64,000 nucleotides of DNA from Pseudoalteromonas apostichopi (GTDB lineage Bacteria > Pseudomonadota > Gammaproteobacteria > Enterobacterales > Alteromonadaceae), in assembly GCF_030297135.1 (NCBI RefSeq), contig NZ_AP028065.1, positions 434,001 to 498,000 of the forward strand. The letters are read 5' to 3'. Under the pieces are notes generated by a model. It was not told the origin of the DNA. It was given only the letters and a program-made list of their open reading frames with translations, and did no database searches. Made by a program: the position numbers and the translations under genes. Below are positions 25,948-35,618 of the stretch, one piece after another; within the stretch, counting starts at the first letter, position 1; each line of letters starts with the position of its first letter.

Positions 25948-26295
25948 TTAGTTAGGTACGTCAGACGCTTTTTCTTCTGTCACAGGCACATCAGTTTGTG
26001 CTGGTGTTACAGTTTCAACAGCTGGCGCAGCCTCTAGGTTTTCCCACTCATCAGTCTTTTTAATTTGACCTGCAGTAAGGTTGCCCAGAACAATACTTAG
26101 TACGAAGAAGATCGTCGCTAAGATTGTTGTTGTTTTAGTCATGAAGTTACCAGCACCTGATGAGCCAAACACAGTTGCAGAAGCACCTGCACCAAATGAT
26201 GAACCCATATCAGCGCCTTTACCTTGTTGGATTAAAACCATACCAACTAATGCTAAAGCAACGATTAAATAAACTACTAATAAAATTTCGTACAT
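25948..26295 (-). CDS. secG: Protein-export membrane protein SecG
   Basis: 115 residues from ATG 26295, one base after the tpiA stop. SecG aids SecYE translocation at the inner membrane. Two membrane segments (ILLVVYLIVALALVGMVLIQQG and TTTILATIFFVLSIVLGNL) flank the conserved GADMGSSFGAGASATVFGSSG. The C-terminal tail is acidic and Ala/Pro/Val-rich. Confidence 0.95.
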   Translation of the reverse strand: MYEILLVVYLIVALALVGMVLIQQGKGADMGSSFGAGASATVFGSSGAGNFMTKTTTILATIFFVLSIVLGNLTAGQIKKTDEWENLEAAPAVETVTPAQTDVPVTEEKASDVPN

Positions 26296-26296
26296 C

Positions 26297-27046
26297 TTAT
26301 ACGGTCCCTTTTGCACTTTCACAGATAGCAGTAAACGAATCTGCTTTAAGACTCGCGCCGCCAATAAGGCCACCGTCTATATCTGGTTGTGCAAATAATA
26401 ATTCGCTATTTTTTTCATTCACGCTACCACCATATAAGATGGTTAGTTGCTGTGCTATTTCGCTATCCGAAGAAGCAATTTTCTCACGAATAAACTTATG
26501 TACAGCTTGCGCTTGCTCAGGAGAGGCAGTCTTACCTGTGCCAATGGCCCAAACGGGCTCGTATGCTACCACAGAATTCTTCAGTGCTGCTACACCTAAT
26601 TTGCTAATTACAGCATCAATTTGTGCTGCAACCACTAATTCAGTTTCATTTGCTTCACGTTGCTGTTCACTTTCACCAACACACAGAATAGGTGTTAAGC
26701 CAACTTGCTGCGCTCGTGCAAACTTATCTGCAACAACGTCATCTGACTCACCGTATATGCTACGACGTTCAGAGTGACCAACAAGTGTAAAAGTTGCGCC
26801 TAAGTCTTTTACTAACTGGGCATCTACTTCACCAGTAAACGCACCAGCATGATTTTCAGAGACTGTTTGCGAACCAAAAGTTACGTTTTGTTGCTGCAAA
26901 GAACTCAACAATGGGAATGGTGGAAACACCACTATATCCAGTTCATCCGATTGAACATTTTTGATAGCAGTTGATAACTGTTCAACAAGCTCTAAAGAGC
27001 CGTTCATTTTCCAATTACCTGCGACCATCGGCTTACGTGTTGCCAT
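26297..27046 (-). CDS. tpiA: Triose-phosphate isomerase
   Basis: 249 residues from ATG 27046 behind GGAGTGG. Glycolytic interconversion of DHAP and GAP. Catalytic residues are visible: Lys in GNWKMNG, His in TLVGHSERR, Glu in AYEPVWAIGTGK, and the phosphate loop GGSVNEKN..GGLIGGASL. It lies between glmM and secG, the order of Alteromonadales and Shewanella. Confidence 0.97.
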   Translation of the reverse strand: MATRKPMVAGNWKMNGSLELVEQLSTAIKNVQSDELDIVVFPPFPLLSSLQQQNVTFGSQTVSENHAGAFTGEVDAQLVKDLGATFTLVGHSERRSIYGESDDVVADKFARAQQVGLTPILCVGESEQQREANETELVVAAQIDAVISKLGVAALKNSVVAYEPVWAIGTGKTASPEQAQAVHKFIREKIASSDSEIAQQLTILYGGSVNEKNSELLFAQPDIDGGLIGGASLKADSFTAICESAKGTV

Positions 27047-27115
27047 TATTCCACTCCACATTAGAAAGCGGGCAAGATACTAACTCGACTTGCCCAAAGT
27101 TACAAGAGGTTATTG

Positions 27116-28471
27116 TTATGCCTCGGTTTGTTTGCTCACAGTTTCGACAACTTCGGCAATTTTGCGTGCGCTATCAAGAACAACCTTTTCCTGTTCAGCT
27201 TCAACCATTACGCGTACAACTGGCTCAGTCCCTGATTTACGCAGTAATACACGACCTGTATCACCTAACTGTTCTTCAACCAGTGCTACCATATCAACGA
27301 CAGCTTGATCTTGCGTTGGATCAGTGCCTTGTGGGTAACGCACATTGATCATTTTCATTGGGTACTTTGTAAAACCAGCCCCTAAGTCTTGCAATGTTTT
27401 ATTCTGAGCAACCATCGCAGCCAACACTTGTAAGCTTGAAATAATGCCATCACCCGTGCTAATTAAATCAAGGTTTAATACGTGACCTGAGCTTTCACCA
27501 CCGATTTTCCAACCATTTTCTTGCAATAACTCCATTACATAACGGTCACCTACTTTACTGCGAGCAAAACCAATGCCACGTGCTTTTAAGGCATTTTCAA
27601 GACCCATGTTTGACATAACAGTACCAACAACACCACCACCTAACATATCGTCGTTGGCTGCTTGACAAGCAATGATATAAACAATGTCATCACCATCAAA
27701 AATTCGCCCATTATGGTCAACCATCATTACACGGTCACCGTCACCATCGTAAGCAATACCTACATCAGCATTGTGCTCAAGAACTTTACGTTTTAGGGTT
27801 TCAACGTGAGTTGCACCACATTCAAGGTTAATATTTACACCATTTGGCTCACAAGCATGACAGATAACCTCAGCACCTAACTCACGCATTACTGAAGGAG
27901 CAATGTGATAGGTAGCACCATTTGCGCAATCAAGAACGATTTTTAAACCTTCAAGTGATAAGCCTTGCGGGAATTGGCTTTTACAAAACTCAATGTAACG
28001 GCCATCTGCCGTTTCTAAACGACGTGCTTTACCAAGTTTATCAGAGGCAACACAGGTCATTGGTTCGTCCATCATAGCTTCAATTTCAAGCTCAACTTCA
28101 TCTGGTAGTTTTAAACCTCTGCTTGAAAAAAACTTAATACCATTATCGTGGTAAGGGTTATGAGATGCACTAATTACAATCCCCGCTTCGGCGCGGAAAG
28201 TTTGTGTAAGATACGCCACCGCGGGAGTCGGCATAGGGCCCAATAATACAACATCGATGCCAGCAGCTATTAAACCAGCTTCAAGTGATGTTTCGAGCAT
28301 ATAGCCAGAAATACGGGTATCTTTACCAATAATAACCTTTTTCGTCCCTATTTTTGATAATACGCGACCTGCTGCCCAGCCTAACTTCAATGCAAATTCA
28401 GGAGTGATTGGAAACTCACCAACCATACCGCGAACACCATCCGTGCCAAAATACTTTCTTGTTTTACTCAT
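27116..28471 (-). CDS. glmM: Phosphoglucosamine mutase
   Basis: 451 residues from ATG 28471, overlapping the end of folP by 8 bases, with AAGGA upstream. Converts glucosamine-6-phosphate to glucosamine-1-phosphate for peptidoglycan and LPS precursors. The active-site phosphoserine lies in SASHNPYHDNG (Ser103), metal loop in DGDGDR, sugar loop in GGESSGH and phosphate loop in RKSGTEPVVRVMVE. Confidence 0.97.
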   Translation of the reverse strand: MSKTRKYFGTDGVRGMVGEFPITPEFALKLGWAAGRVLSKIGTKKVIIGKDTRISGYMLETSLEAGLIAAGIDVVLLGPMPTPAVAYLTQTFRAEAGIVISASHNPYHDNGIKFFSSRGLKLPDEVELEIEAMMDEPMTCVASDKLGKARRLETADGRYIEFCKSQFPQGLSLEGLKIVLDCANGATYHIAPSVMRELGAEVICHACEPNGVNINLECGATHVETLKRKVLEHNADVGIAYDGDGDRVMMVDHNGRIFDGDDIVYIIACQAANDDMLGGGVVGTVMSNMGLENALKARGIGFARSKVGDRYVMELLQENGWKIGGESSGHVLNLDLISTGDGIISSLQVLAAMVAQNKTLQDLGAGFTKYPMKMINVRYPQGTDPTQDQAVVDMVALVEEQLGDTGRVLLRKSGTEPVVRVMVEAEQEKVVLDSARKIAEVVETVSKQTEA

Positions 28472-29312
28472 TTGTAATTCCTTTCGTGCATGCTTGCCAA
28501 ACGCTAAGCACATCAACTGTTTCTTGTACGTCATGAACGCGGATAATTTTCGCACCATTTTGTGCTGCAATCAGCGCACCAGCTAAGCTTCCCGCTAAGC
28601 GTTCATGTGTTTCTCTATTTAATAAATTACCGATCATCGATTTACGAGATAACCCCGCGAGAACCGGTAACTTGAATTGATTAAATACATCAAACTTATT
28701 TAAGATTTCGTAATTATGAGCCAGAGTTTTACCAAAACCAAAACCTGGGTCTAAAATAATACGCTGTTGCTGAATACCCGCTTGCTCACATTTGGCTAAA
28801 CGCTCTGCAAAGAACTCATTAATATCAGTAAACAAATCATCATAGTGTGGGTTACTTTGCATAGTGCGAGGCTGACCTTGCATGTGCATTAAGCAAATTG
28901 CCACCTCAGGGTATTGAGCTAAGACCTCAATAGCACCAGGTTCTTGCAATGCTCTAACATCATTAATGATGTCAGCACCAGCAATAATCGCTTGGCGCAT
29001 GACTTCACTTTTACTGGTATCAATGGAAATGATGCAGTCGCTAGTTTTTCTAAGTGCTTTGACTAAAGGTATAACTCGCTCAAGCTCATCTTCAAGAGAT
29101 ACATCTGGAGCCCCTGGACGTGTTGACTCGCCGCCTATATCTATTATTTTTGCACCTTGGTTTAATAATATTTGAGCTTGCTTGACAGCGCTGTCTAGTT
29201 GGCAGTAGCTGCCACCATCAGAAAATGAATCAGGAGTGACATTTAAAATCCCCATCACGACAGGGGAATCGAGGTGTAAAATACGACCTCGGGGTAATTT
29301 AAGAGCGGTCAT
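28464..29312 (-). CDS. folP: Dihydropteroate synthase
   Basis: 282 residues from ATG 29312, chosen since GAAGG lies 5 bases upstream and the length equals that of E. coli. Makes 7,8-dihydropteroate in folate synthesis; target of sulfonamides. Motifs: GILNVTPDSFSDGG, IDIGGESTRPGA, DIINDV, LDPGFGFGKT and IIRVHDV. It overlaps glmM. Confidence 0.96.
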   Translation of the reverse strand: MTALKLPRGRILHLDSPVVMGILNVTPDSFSDGGSYCQLDSAVKQAQILLNQGAKIIDIGGESTRPGAPDVSLEDELERVIPLVKALRKTSDCIISIDTSKSEVMRQAIIAGADIINDVRALQEPGAIEVLAQYPEVAICLMHMQGQPRTMQSNPHYDDLFTDINEFFAERLAKCEQAGIQQQRIILDPGFGFGKTLAHNYEILNKFDVFNQFKLPVLAGLSRKSMIGNLLNRETHERLAGSLAGALIAAQNGAKIIRVHDVQETVDVLSVWQACTKGITNE

Positions 29313-29373
29313 TTTTACCTTCAAATCTTCCATGCATTTGCTCTACTAACAAAGAGCCAATTTAATGCTAAAA

Positions 29374-29398
29374 AAAAACCCCGGCATCCGGGGTTTTT
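29374..29398 (-). terminator. Terminator between ftsH and folP
   Basis: AAAAACCCCGG-CAT-CCGGGGTTTTT: an 11-bp stem placed after the ftsH stop on the minus strand. It separates ftsH from folP, so folP probably has its own promoter. Confidence 0.85.
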
Positions 29399-29417
29399 GC
29401 TGTGTATATTTTAACGA

Positions 29418-31364
29418 TTATTCAGCTTTGTCATCAAGGCTTGTTTCATCCTTTTTTACTGAATCATCCTCTTTTGTCTCATTGGCTACAGGCTCTGCTT
29501 TTGCTCTAGGCTTTTTATCATCTGAACGACGGTCATGAACATCACGCGGCTCTCGTACAGGCTGACGTGCCATTAAGTCATCAATTTGACCGGCATCAAT
29601 CGTTTCGTACTTCATTAGTGCATCTTTCATTGCATGTAAGATATCAATGTTATCTTTAAGGATTTGCTCTGCACGTTGATAGTTACGATCTGAGAATAAA
29701 CGAACTTCTGTGTCGATCACTTTTGCTGTTTCATCAGACATGCTCATAGAACGGCTACCGCCGCCACCCATGTACATTTCGTTTTGATCTTCAGCATAAA
29801 GTAACGGACCAAGTTTCTCACTTAGACCCCATTGGGTAACCATTTTACGAGCAATATCTGTTGCACGTTCAATATCGTTACTTGCACCGGTTGTAACTTT
29901 GTCTTCACCATAAATTAGCGCTTCGGCGATACGACCACCATAAAGGCTAGAAATCATTGACTCTAATAGCTCTTTTGAGTGGCTCACACGATCTTGCTCT
30001 GGCAAGTACATAGTGACACCTAGCGCACGTCCACGAGGAATGATAGACACTTTATAAACCGGATCGTGTTCAGGTACCATGCGACCAACAATCGCGTGAC
30101 CCGCTTCATGGTAAGCAGTCATTTCTTTTTCTTGCTCACTCATCACCATGGTCTTGCGCTCTGCACCCATCATGATTTTATCTTTTGCGGCATCAAATTC
30201 AGCCATGCTTACTACGCGCTTGTTCCCACGAGCTGCATATAATGCTGCTTCGTTAACTAAGTTTGCAAGGTCTGCACCAGAGAAACCTGGCGTACCACGT
30301 GCAATAACAGCGGCTTCTACGTTGTCACCTAAAGGCACTTTACGCATATGAACTTTAAGGATTTGTTCACGGCCACGAATGTCAGGAAGACCAACAACAA
30401 CTTGGCGGTCAAAACGGCCAGGACGTAATAACGCAGGGTCTAATACATCAGGACGGTTCGTTGCAGCAATAACGATAATACCTTCGTTACCTTCAAAGCC
30501 GTCCATTTCAACCAGCATTTGGTTAAGTGTTTGCTCACGTTCATCGTGACCACCACCCATGCCAGCACCACGTTTACGGCCTACTGCATCGATTTCATCA
30601 ATGAAGATGATACAAGGTGCTGCTTTTTTCGCTTGTTCGAACATATCACGTACACGTGATGCACCAACACCAACAAACATTTCTACGAAATCAGAACCTG
30701 AAATTGTGAAAAACGGCACTTTAGCTTCACCAGCTACTGCTTTAGCAAGTAACGTTTTACCCGTACCAGGAGGACCAACCATCAACACGCCTTTCGGGAT
30801 GCTGCCACCAAGCTTTTGGAATTTTGATGGGTCACGTAAGAAGTCAACTAACTCAGTCACATCTTCTTTCGCTTCGTCACAACCCGCTACGTCAGCAAAA
30901 GTCGTTTTAACTTGGTCTTCGCTCATCAGGCGCGCTTTGCTCTTACCAAAAGACATCGCACCTTTACCGCCACCGCCTTGCATTTGACGCATGAAGAAAA
31001 TCCATACACCAATAAGCAGTAACATTGGGAACCAAGAGATTAAAATGCTGGCGAGGAATGACTGCTCTTCAGGCTTAACGCCTTTAACATTAACATTGCT
31101 TTTTAAAAGATCATTCAAGATGTCTTTATCATACATAGGCATGATGGTTTGAAAGCGTTCACCGTTTGTTTTGGTACCTGTAATAGTACCCGTTGTGCTT
31201 TCAATAGAGACTTCTTGGATAGCGCCACTACGAGCGTCGCTAACAAATTGAGTGTAACTTGTTTGGCGATCAGCCTGATCACCACCATTAAAGCTCTGAA
31301 ACACTGACATTAGCACTACTGCAATGACCAGCCAGAGTATTAGATTTTTCGCCATATCGCTCAA
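29418..31364 (-). CDS. ftsH: ATP-dependent zinc metalloprotease FtsH
   Basis: 648 residues. The start is TTG 31364 behind AGAGG (protein MSDMAKNLIL), with ATG 31355 as the alternative. A hexameric membrane protease that degrades unassembled membrane proteins and sigma-32. TM1 at residues 5-22, periplasmic domain, TM2 at 107-124, AAA Walker A GPPGTGKT at 197-204, Walker B IIFIDEIDAVG, SRH with arginine fingers in LRPGRFDRQ, and the zinc site HEAGH near 420. The acidic/basic tail is disordered. Confidence 0.97.
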   Translation of the reverse strand: MSDMAKNLILWLVIAVVLMSVFQSFNGGDQADRQTSYTQFVSDARSGAIQEVSIESTTGTITGTKTNGERFQTIMPMYDKDILNDLLKSNVNVKGVKPEEQSFLASILISWFPMLLLIGVWIFFMRQMQGGGGKGAMSFGKSKARLMSEDQVKTTFADVAGCDEAKEDVTELVDFLRDPSKFQKLGGSIPKGVLMVGPPGTGKTLLAKAVAGEAKVPFFTISGSDFVEMFVGVGASRVRDMFEQAKKAAPCIIFIDEIDAVGRKRGAGMGGGHDEREQTLNQMLVEMDGFEGNEGIIVIAATNRPDVLDPALLRPGRFDRQVVVGLPDIRGREQILKVHMRKVPLGDNVEAAVIARGTPGFSGADLANLVNEAALYAARGNKRVVSMAEFDAAKDKIMMGAERKTMVMSEQEKEMTAYHEAGHAIVGRMVPEHDPVYKVSIIPRGRALGVTMYLPEQDRVSHSKELLESMISSLYGGRIAEALIYGEDKVTTGASNDIERATDIARKMVTQWGLSEKLGPLLYAEDQNEMYMGGGGSRSMSMSDETAKVIDTEVRLFSDRNYQRAEQILKDNIDILHAMKDALMKYETIDAGQIDDLMARQPVREPRDVHDRRSDDKKPRAKAEPVANETKEDDSVKKDETSLDDKAE

Positions 31365-31421
31365 GGAGTTAACCTCTTGTATCCAATTAATTTAAATTCA
31401 ACTTAACGCAGCACAACTGTA

Positions 31422-32051
31422 CTACAGTTTGTAGCCTGTCGCCACTATATAAACTTCCCGAGAACGGGCGCGTGATGCATCAGGCTTTCTAATTTTCACC
31501 GCTTTAAAGCTATTACGTACTTCCTGCAAGTATTGATCAAATCCTTCGCCTTGGAAGACTTTGACACAAAATGCGCCATTTTTCTTTAAAACTTGGTGGC
31601 ACATATCTAGTGCCAACTCAACTAAGTACATACTACCAGCTTGGTCAACAGATGTATTGCCGCTCATATTTGGCGCCATATCAGAAAAAACAACATCCAC
31701 GTTTTTTCCATCAATGCGTGTCAATAGAGCATCAAGCACCGCTTCTTCACGAAAGTCACCTTGTAGAAAGTCAACACCTGCCAGCGAGTCCATAGGTAAA
31801 ATATCACAAGCAATAACTTGGCCTTTGTCACCTACCTTTTCCGCTAAATATTGCGACCAACTACCTGGTGCAGCACCTAAATCAACCACAGCCATCGATG
31901 GTTTAATTAATTTATCTTTGTTCTGAATTTCGTCTAATTTGAAAACCGCACGAGAACGCCAGCCTTTCTTTTGCGCTTCGTGAACATAAGGATCGTCGAA
32001 ATGTTCCTTCAGCCAACGCTTAGAACTGGCTGAATGTTTTTTATTTGCCAT
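31422..32051 (-). CDS. rlmE: 23S rRNA 2'-O-methyltransferase RlmE (FtsJ)
   Basis: 209 residues. Methylates Um2552 of the A-loop in 23S rRNA. The KDKE tetrad sits in RAVFKLDEI, VFSDMAP, and CVKVFQGEGF; SAM motif VVDLGAAPGSWSQYL. Directly upstream of ftsH on the same strand, the usual order. Confidence 0.97.
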   Translation of the reverse strand: MANKKHSASSKRWLKEHFDDPYVHEAQKKGWRSRAVFKLDEIQNKDKLIKPSMAVVDLGAAPGSWSQYLAEKVGDKGQVIACDILPMDSLAGVDFLQGDFREEAVLDALLTRIDGKNVDVVFSDMAPNMSGNTSVDQAGSMYLVELALDMCHQVLKKNGAFCVKVFQGEGFDQYLQEVRNSFKAVKIRKPDASRARSREVYIVATGYKL

Positions 32052-32136
32052 AAATTAATACGTAACTAATTAGTAATATTCTCTAGATGGCGTTAGAATA
32101 CCCTTAATTCAAGCCATATTCAGCAAAATTTGTAAC

Positions 32137-32436
32137 ATGATGAAATTATCGAACAAACAAAAGCAGTTTTTAAAAGGCCAAGCGCACAGTTTAAAACCTG
32201 TTGTATTACTTGGTGCAAACGGGTTAACCGAAGGCGTTTTAGTTGAAATTGAAAGCGCTCTAGATATTCATGAGCTAATCAAAGTTAAAGTTCCTACTGA
32301 CGAACGTGAAACTAAGACATTGATTTTTGATGCTATTGTTCGCGAGACAGGCGCAACAAAACTACAAACAATTGGCCACACAATTGTCTTGTATCGCCAA
32401 AGCGAAGAGAAAAAGATTCAATTACCACGCGGTTAA
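32137..32436 (+). CDS. yhbY: Ribosome assembly RNA-binding protein YhbY (CRM domain)
   Basis: 99 residues. The first two codons are ATG ATG; the second (32140) matches the E. coli start better. Conserved CRM pattern LKPVVLLGANGLTEGVLVEIESAL and HELIKVKV, ending LYRQSEEKKIQLPR. It binds pre-50S particles. Divergent from rlmE as in E. coli. Confidence 0.93.
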   Translation: MMKLSNKQKQFLKGQAHSLKPVVLLGANGLTEGVLVEIESALDIHELIKVKVPTDERETKTLIFDAIVRETGATKLQTIGHTIVLYRQSEEKKIQLPRG

Positions 32437-32463
32437 TCTAACCCGAGGAAATCTTGAATCAAG

Positions 32464-32493
32464 GAAAAGCCAGCAAAAATGCTGGCTTTTTTG
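32464..32493 (+). terminator. Terminator of yhbY
   Basis: AAAAGCCAGCA-AAAA-TGCTGGCTTTTTT after the stop: 11-bp stem with a T run. Confidence 0.85.
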
Positions 32494-32542
32494 TAGGCAA
32501 AAAAATTTTGCATTAATTTGTAACTAAACTTTTTTACCTAGG

Positions 32543-33691
32543 TTATTTTTGCTCACGAGTGTATTTCAGTACCCGATTGATAAACTCAGTGGTTAACTCA
32601 TTAATTAACCCGGTTTCAGCATTGAGAACTAAGCTAAACCCTATGTTCAGATGAGGAAACACAACAATATCGCTGCGATAACCTTGCACCCAGCCACTAT
32701 GGTAATACAGCAGTTCATCATCATAGTTATATACACGCCAACCCAATCCATAATAAGCATCTTTGACATGACTACGCCAAACTCTACGACGAGTTTCCTT
32801 TTTAGTATGTGTATAAGGGCGTGTTTGCTTAATAAGTGCTTCTAGAGGTAACACATCAGGATACTGCCCTAACTGCGCATTCAACCAAATAGCCATATCA
32901 TTTGCGCTGGCATTGACACCTGCAGCGGCAGGTACCTTGTAATAGTTTTTCTTTAACCGTGAAGTATACCAACGCTTTCTTCCACGAACATGAGGGTGAG
33001 CATAATTATCATCTCTTACCATCCCCTCAAAACCAACACTGGCATCCACCATTTTCAAGGGAGCAAATATATACTCTGAAATCCAGTGCGAGTAATCCAT
33101 CTGTGTTGATTGATAAATTACAGAATCAATCAAGCTAAACATCACATTTTGATAACCGTAGCACTCGCTTGGTTTACAGATAGGTTCAACAGTCAATAAC
33201 CGCTCAACAATGTCTGGGTAGCTCATACGCGACTCAATAAGGTTATCGTATGCATTAGGTACTAAGCCACTTGAGTGACTAAGGATGTGATAGATTTTTA
33301 AGTCATCTTTATAAGCTGTATTAGAAAAAGCAGGAATAAACTTACTTATTGGGTCGTCAATATTAAACTCACCTTGTGCTGCAAGTTTTGCGGTCAACGA
33401 GCCGGCAAAAGTTTTTGATACTGACGCTAATCTAAAACGTGTGTGTTTATCAACTTTGCGACCTTTTTCTATTTTTGTTCGCCCAATACCACGAATAAAA
33501 TCTTCATTACCAATATTTACAATCGCCAATGAACCACCTGGGATCCCTTTGCTTTTTAGTTTTCGGGTTAGGTGTTTATTATAGTCAGCAACGAAACTTT
33601 GCCACTGTTTGTCACTCGAAGTAGCTTCACCACTCACCACAAGCAGTAATAAAGAAAAAAGAAAAAGAATTAAAGATGAGCTGTACTTCAT
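32543..33691 (-). CDS. Serine beta-lactamase-like hydrolase (class C/PBP-like family)
   Basis: 382 residues with a signal peptide ending VVSGEATS, so periplasmic. The SxxK motif is SVSK (in FRLASVSKTF) and the YxN motif is YQN (in YGYQNVMFSL); the third box is HSG (in YHSGWVQGYRSD). These belong to the broad beta-lactamase/D-alanyl-D-alanine-peptidase/esterase (EstB) group. There is no evidence for real beta-lactam resistance. It stands alone, divergent from the next lipoprotein gene. Confidence 0.85.
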   Translation of the reverse strand: MKYSSSLILFLFSLLLLVVSGEATSSDKQWQSFVADYNKHLTRKLKSKGIPGGSLAIVNIGNEDFIRGIGRTKIEKGRKVDKHTRFRLASVSKTFAGSLTAKLAAQGEFNIDDPISKFIPAFSNTAYKDDLKIYHILSHSSGLVPNAYDNLIESRMSYPDIVERLLTVEPICKPSECYGYQNVMFSLIDSVIYQSTQMDYSHWISEYIFAPLKMVDASVGFEGMVRDDNYAHPHVRGRKRWYTSRLKKNYYKVPAAAGVNASANDMAIWLNAQLGQYPDVLPLEALIKQTRPYTHTKKETRRRVWRSHVKDAYYGLGWRVYNYDDELLYYHSGWVQGYRSDIVVFPHLNIGFSLVLNAETGLINELTTEFINRVLKYTREQK

Positions 33692-33806
33692 TATTTATTT
33701 TTTTAAGTCTGTTTGGGAAGTTTCTCATAACATAATATCATGAACTTTTGCCTCGACTAACGTACAATACGCTTAATCTTAACTTTTTATGGGTAGACTA
33801 TTTTTC

Positions 33807-34613
33807 ATGCGCTTACTTGTGGTTTTGTTTTTTACTTTAATTTCAGTTGGTTGTGCTCTAAAACCTGAACCAGCTCCGTTACTTTCAATGCCTAAGAAAC
33901 CAAGCTTACAAAGCCAACGCTTTCAAGTTGAGTACCAAACAGAGCATGCTGCGCCTAAAGTAAAGTCAGTACAATTACCTGCACATGTGGTTAGTACACA
34001 TCAAACTGTTGTCATTGTTGCTGATAAAACCAGTGTAACAGATACGCTTTACGCGCAGCTGGCCGAAGCACTCACAGCAAAGCAATTAAAGGTTGTAGAA
34101 GAAGGTGCACAAGCAGACTATACCCTTTCAATTCACCAGCTTGATCTTGAATTGATTGAAGACACAGAATACCAATTGGTAAAACCTGAAAAGCTATTGC
34201 CTTTATTTGATGAAGTAGCAAAACAGTTCCCGGTTCAAAAGTGTGCAACTATTTTAGGCCAAGTGAGTATGCGTCTGACTCATAAAAAAACCGGTGATGT
34301 TGTTTGGTTCGCAAAATCATCGATTGATAGTGCAAGTTTTCATCGTGAGCCACTTATCTATAGTTTTGAACAGCAACAGTTAATAAAGAATGAACTTGAA
34401 GTAGCGAGTTTTGTGCACGAGCAAAACTCAGAACAAGCTCGGATGGAGCGTATTAATAAAGAAGTCACCATTCCTGCTTATCAGACCTTCACACAAGTGA
34501 ACGCGTTTAAAAAAGAGCAAGGCCCGTGTAACCGTACAGAAATTAGTGCTCTAACACCTATGATGCAGTACTACTTGAGCAGTATTTTAATCGATAAAAT
34601 TAAAGTTCAGTAA
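33807..34613 (+). CDS. Hypothetical lipoprotein
   Basis: 268 residues from the ATG at 33807 (an earlier ATG at 33789 adds six residues and also lacks a ribosome site). Lipobox SVGC near residue 16. The mature part has mixed alpha/beta structure with IVADKTSVTDTLYAQLAEAL early, and DVVWFAKSSIDSASF late, a layout seen in small outer-membrane lipoproteins of marine gammaproteobacteria. No known domain identified. Confidence 0.7.
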   Translation: MRLLVVLFFTLISVGCALKPEPAPLLSMPKKPSLQSQRFQVEYQTEHAAPKVKSVQLPAHVVSTHQTVVIVADKTSVTDTLYAQLAEALTAKQLKVVEEGAQADYTLSIHQLDLELIEDTEYQLVKPEKLLPLFDEVAKQFPVQKCATILGQVSMRLTHKKTGDVVWFAKSSIDSASFHREPLIYSFEQQQLIKNELEVASFVHEQNSEQARMERINKEVTIPAYQTFTQVNAFKKEQGPCNRTEISALTPMMQYYLSSILIDKIKVQ

Positions 34614-34622
34614 AACTCATTA

Positions 34623-34650
34623 GCTGTTTGCCTACCCATAGGCAAACAGC
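34623..34650 (+). terminator. Strong hairpin after the lipoprotein gene
   Basis: GCTGTTTGCCTA-CCCA-TAGGCAAACAGC: a 12-bp perfect stem, followed by GCCCTCC rather than T residues, so efficiency is doubtful. Confidence 0.5.
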
Positions 34651-34778
34651 GCCCTCCTTGAATTTGCAACACTTTCTTACACTTCCAATTCCTACTAATA
34701 CATTTTTTTACAGATTACAGGAACTCCTTAACAATATACTATAAGCTATTACCCTTTCTAACAGACAAGGAAGCAACG

Positions 34779-35618
34779 TTGCGAGCTCATAGTGCCCTAT
34801 TATTGATATGTTTAACCCTGCTTAGTACCACAAGCCGAGCTAGTAATCGCTATTATGCAGACAATACTTTAGAACCAAGCCAAGGTTTTGCATGGGACTG
34901 GGGCATAGGTCTAGGTTACTACATTGAAGATTCTTACCTTGTTGGCATGGATTCATACAATGATGGTATAGAGCCAGATGTTCACCTCGCCGTTTCTTAC
35001 GACCGTTTTTATCTTGATTACGATCAGAGCCAACTCAGTGGTGGTTTAACACTCGGTTACAGTGTTATCGATAAATTTGAATGGGGCTTAGATATTGTTG
35101 GCACGAACATTCAATCTGGATTTGATGAAACAGGCTTAAATATTTATGGTAACGAAGTAATTAAAGAGCTTGAAGGGATCAGAACACGCGACTACGACTT
35201 TGATGTAGGTCTTCGCCTATCACGTCGCTTTGAAAACTCGCAAATTTCATTTGAATACCTGCATGATATTTCAGGTGCGCATAATGGTTGGGTAATGAAT
35301 TCATTTTTTAGTCAAATTATCCCTTGGCGAAATTGGGAATTTCGCTCAGGCGTTGGCTTGAGTGCCTATTCAAATGACTTTACAGATTATTACTTTGGCA
35401 TTTCAGACGCAGAAGCATTGGATACACGCCCAGCATATAACCCAGATACCTCTTACAGCCTTATTTTTGAATTTCACGCAGAATACCCCATCAATAGGCA
35501 CTGGGTATTTTTAACTGGCTGGCTATCAACTTGGTTTTCAAATGATATCCACCAAAGCCCTATTATCTCTCAAGAATATCAGCATAAAGCCAAGGTAGGC
35601 GTGCGTTATGTTTTCTAA
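34779..35618 (+). CDS. MipA/OmpV-family outer-membrane protein, cassette A
   Basis: 279 residues from a TTG start behind AAGGAAG (no in-frame ATG fits). Signal peptide ending TTSRAS. The mature protein alternates in beta-strand fashion and ends KAKVGVRYVF, with the terminal aromatic of an outer-membrane barrel. The family includes MipA, which links murein synthesis, and OmpV. First gene of a four-gene unit (overlapping the next by 11 bases), repeated with paralogues at 43677-46904. Confidence 0.8.
   Translation: MRAHSALLLICLTLLSTTSRASNRYYADNTLEPSQGFAWDWGIGLGYYIEDSYLVGMDSYNDGIEPDVHLAVSYDRFYLDYDQSQLSGGLTLGYSVIDKFEWGLDIVGTNIQSGFDETGLNIYGNEVIKELEGIRTRDYDFDVGLRLSRRFENSQISFEYLHDISGAHNGWVMNSFFSQIIPWRNWEFRSGVGLSAYSNDFTDYYFGISDAEALDTRPAYNPDTSYSLIFEFHAEYPINRHWVFLTGWLSTWFSNDIHQSPIISQEYQHKAKVGVRYVF

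Noticed and set aside
26160..26777. 205-codon plus-strand ORF opposite secG and tpiA
   Set aside because: Its composition is an antisense shadow of tpiA and secG; it lacks a ribosome site and known motifs.
26971..27348. 125-codon plus-strand ORF spanning the tpiA-glmM junction
   Set aside because: It crosses two real genes on the other strand and has no family features.
30559..30987. 142-codon plus-strand ORF inside ftsH
   Set aside because: Antisense of the AAA domain of ftsH; no start signal.
31561..31926. 121-codon ORF opposite rlmE
   Set aside because: Shadow of a well-conserved methyltransferase gene.
32543..33691. A genuine AmpC beta-lactamase
   Set aside because: The box residues also occur in esterases and DD-peptidases and the rest does not resemble AmpC, so I kept a general name.
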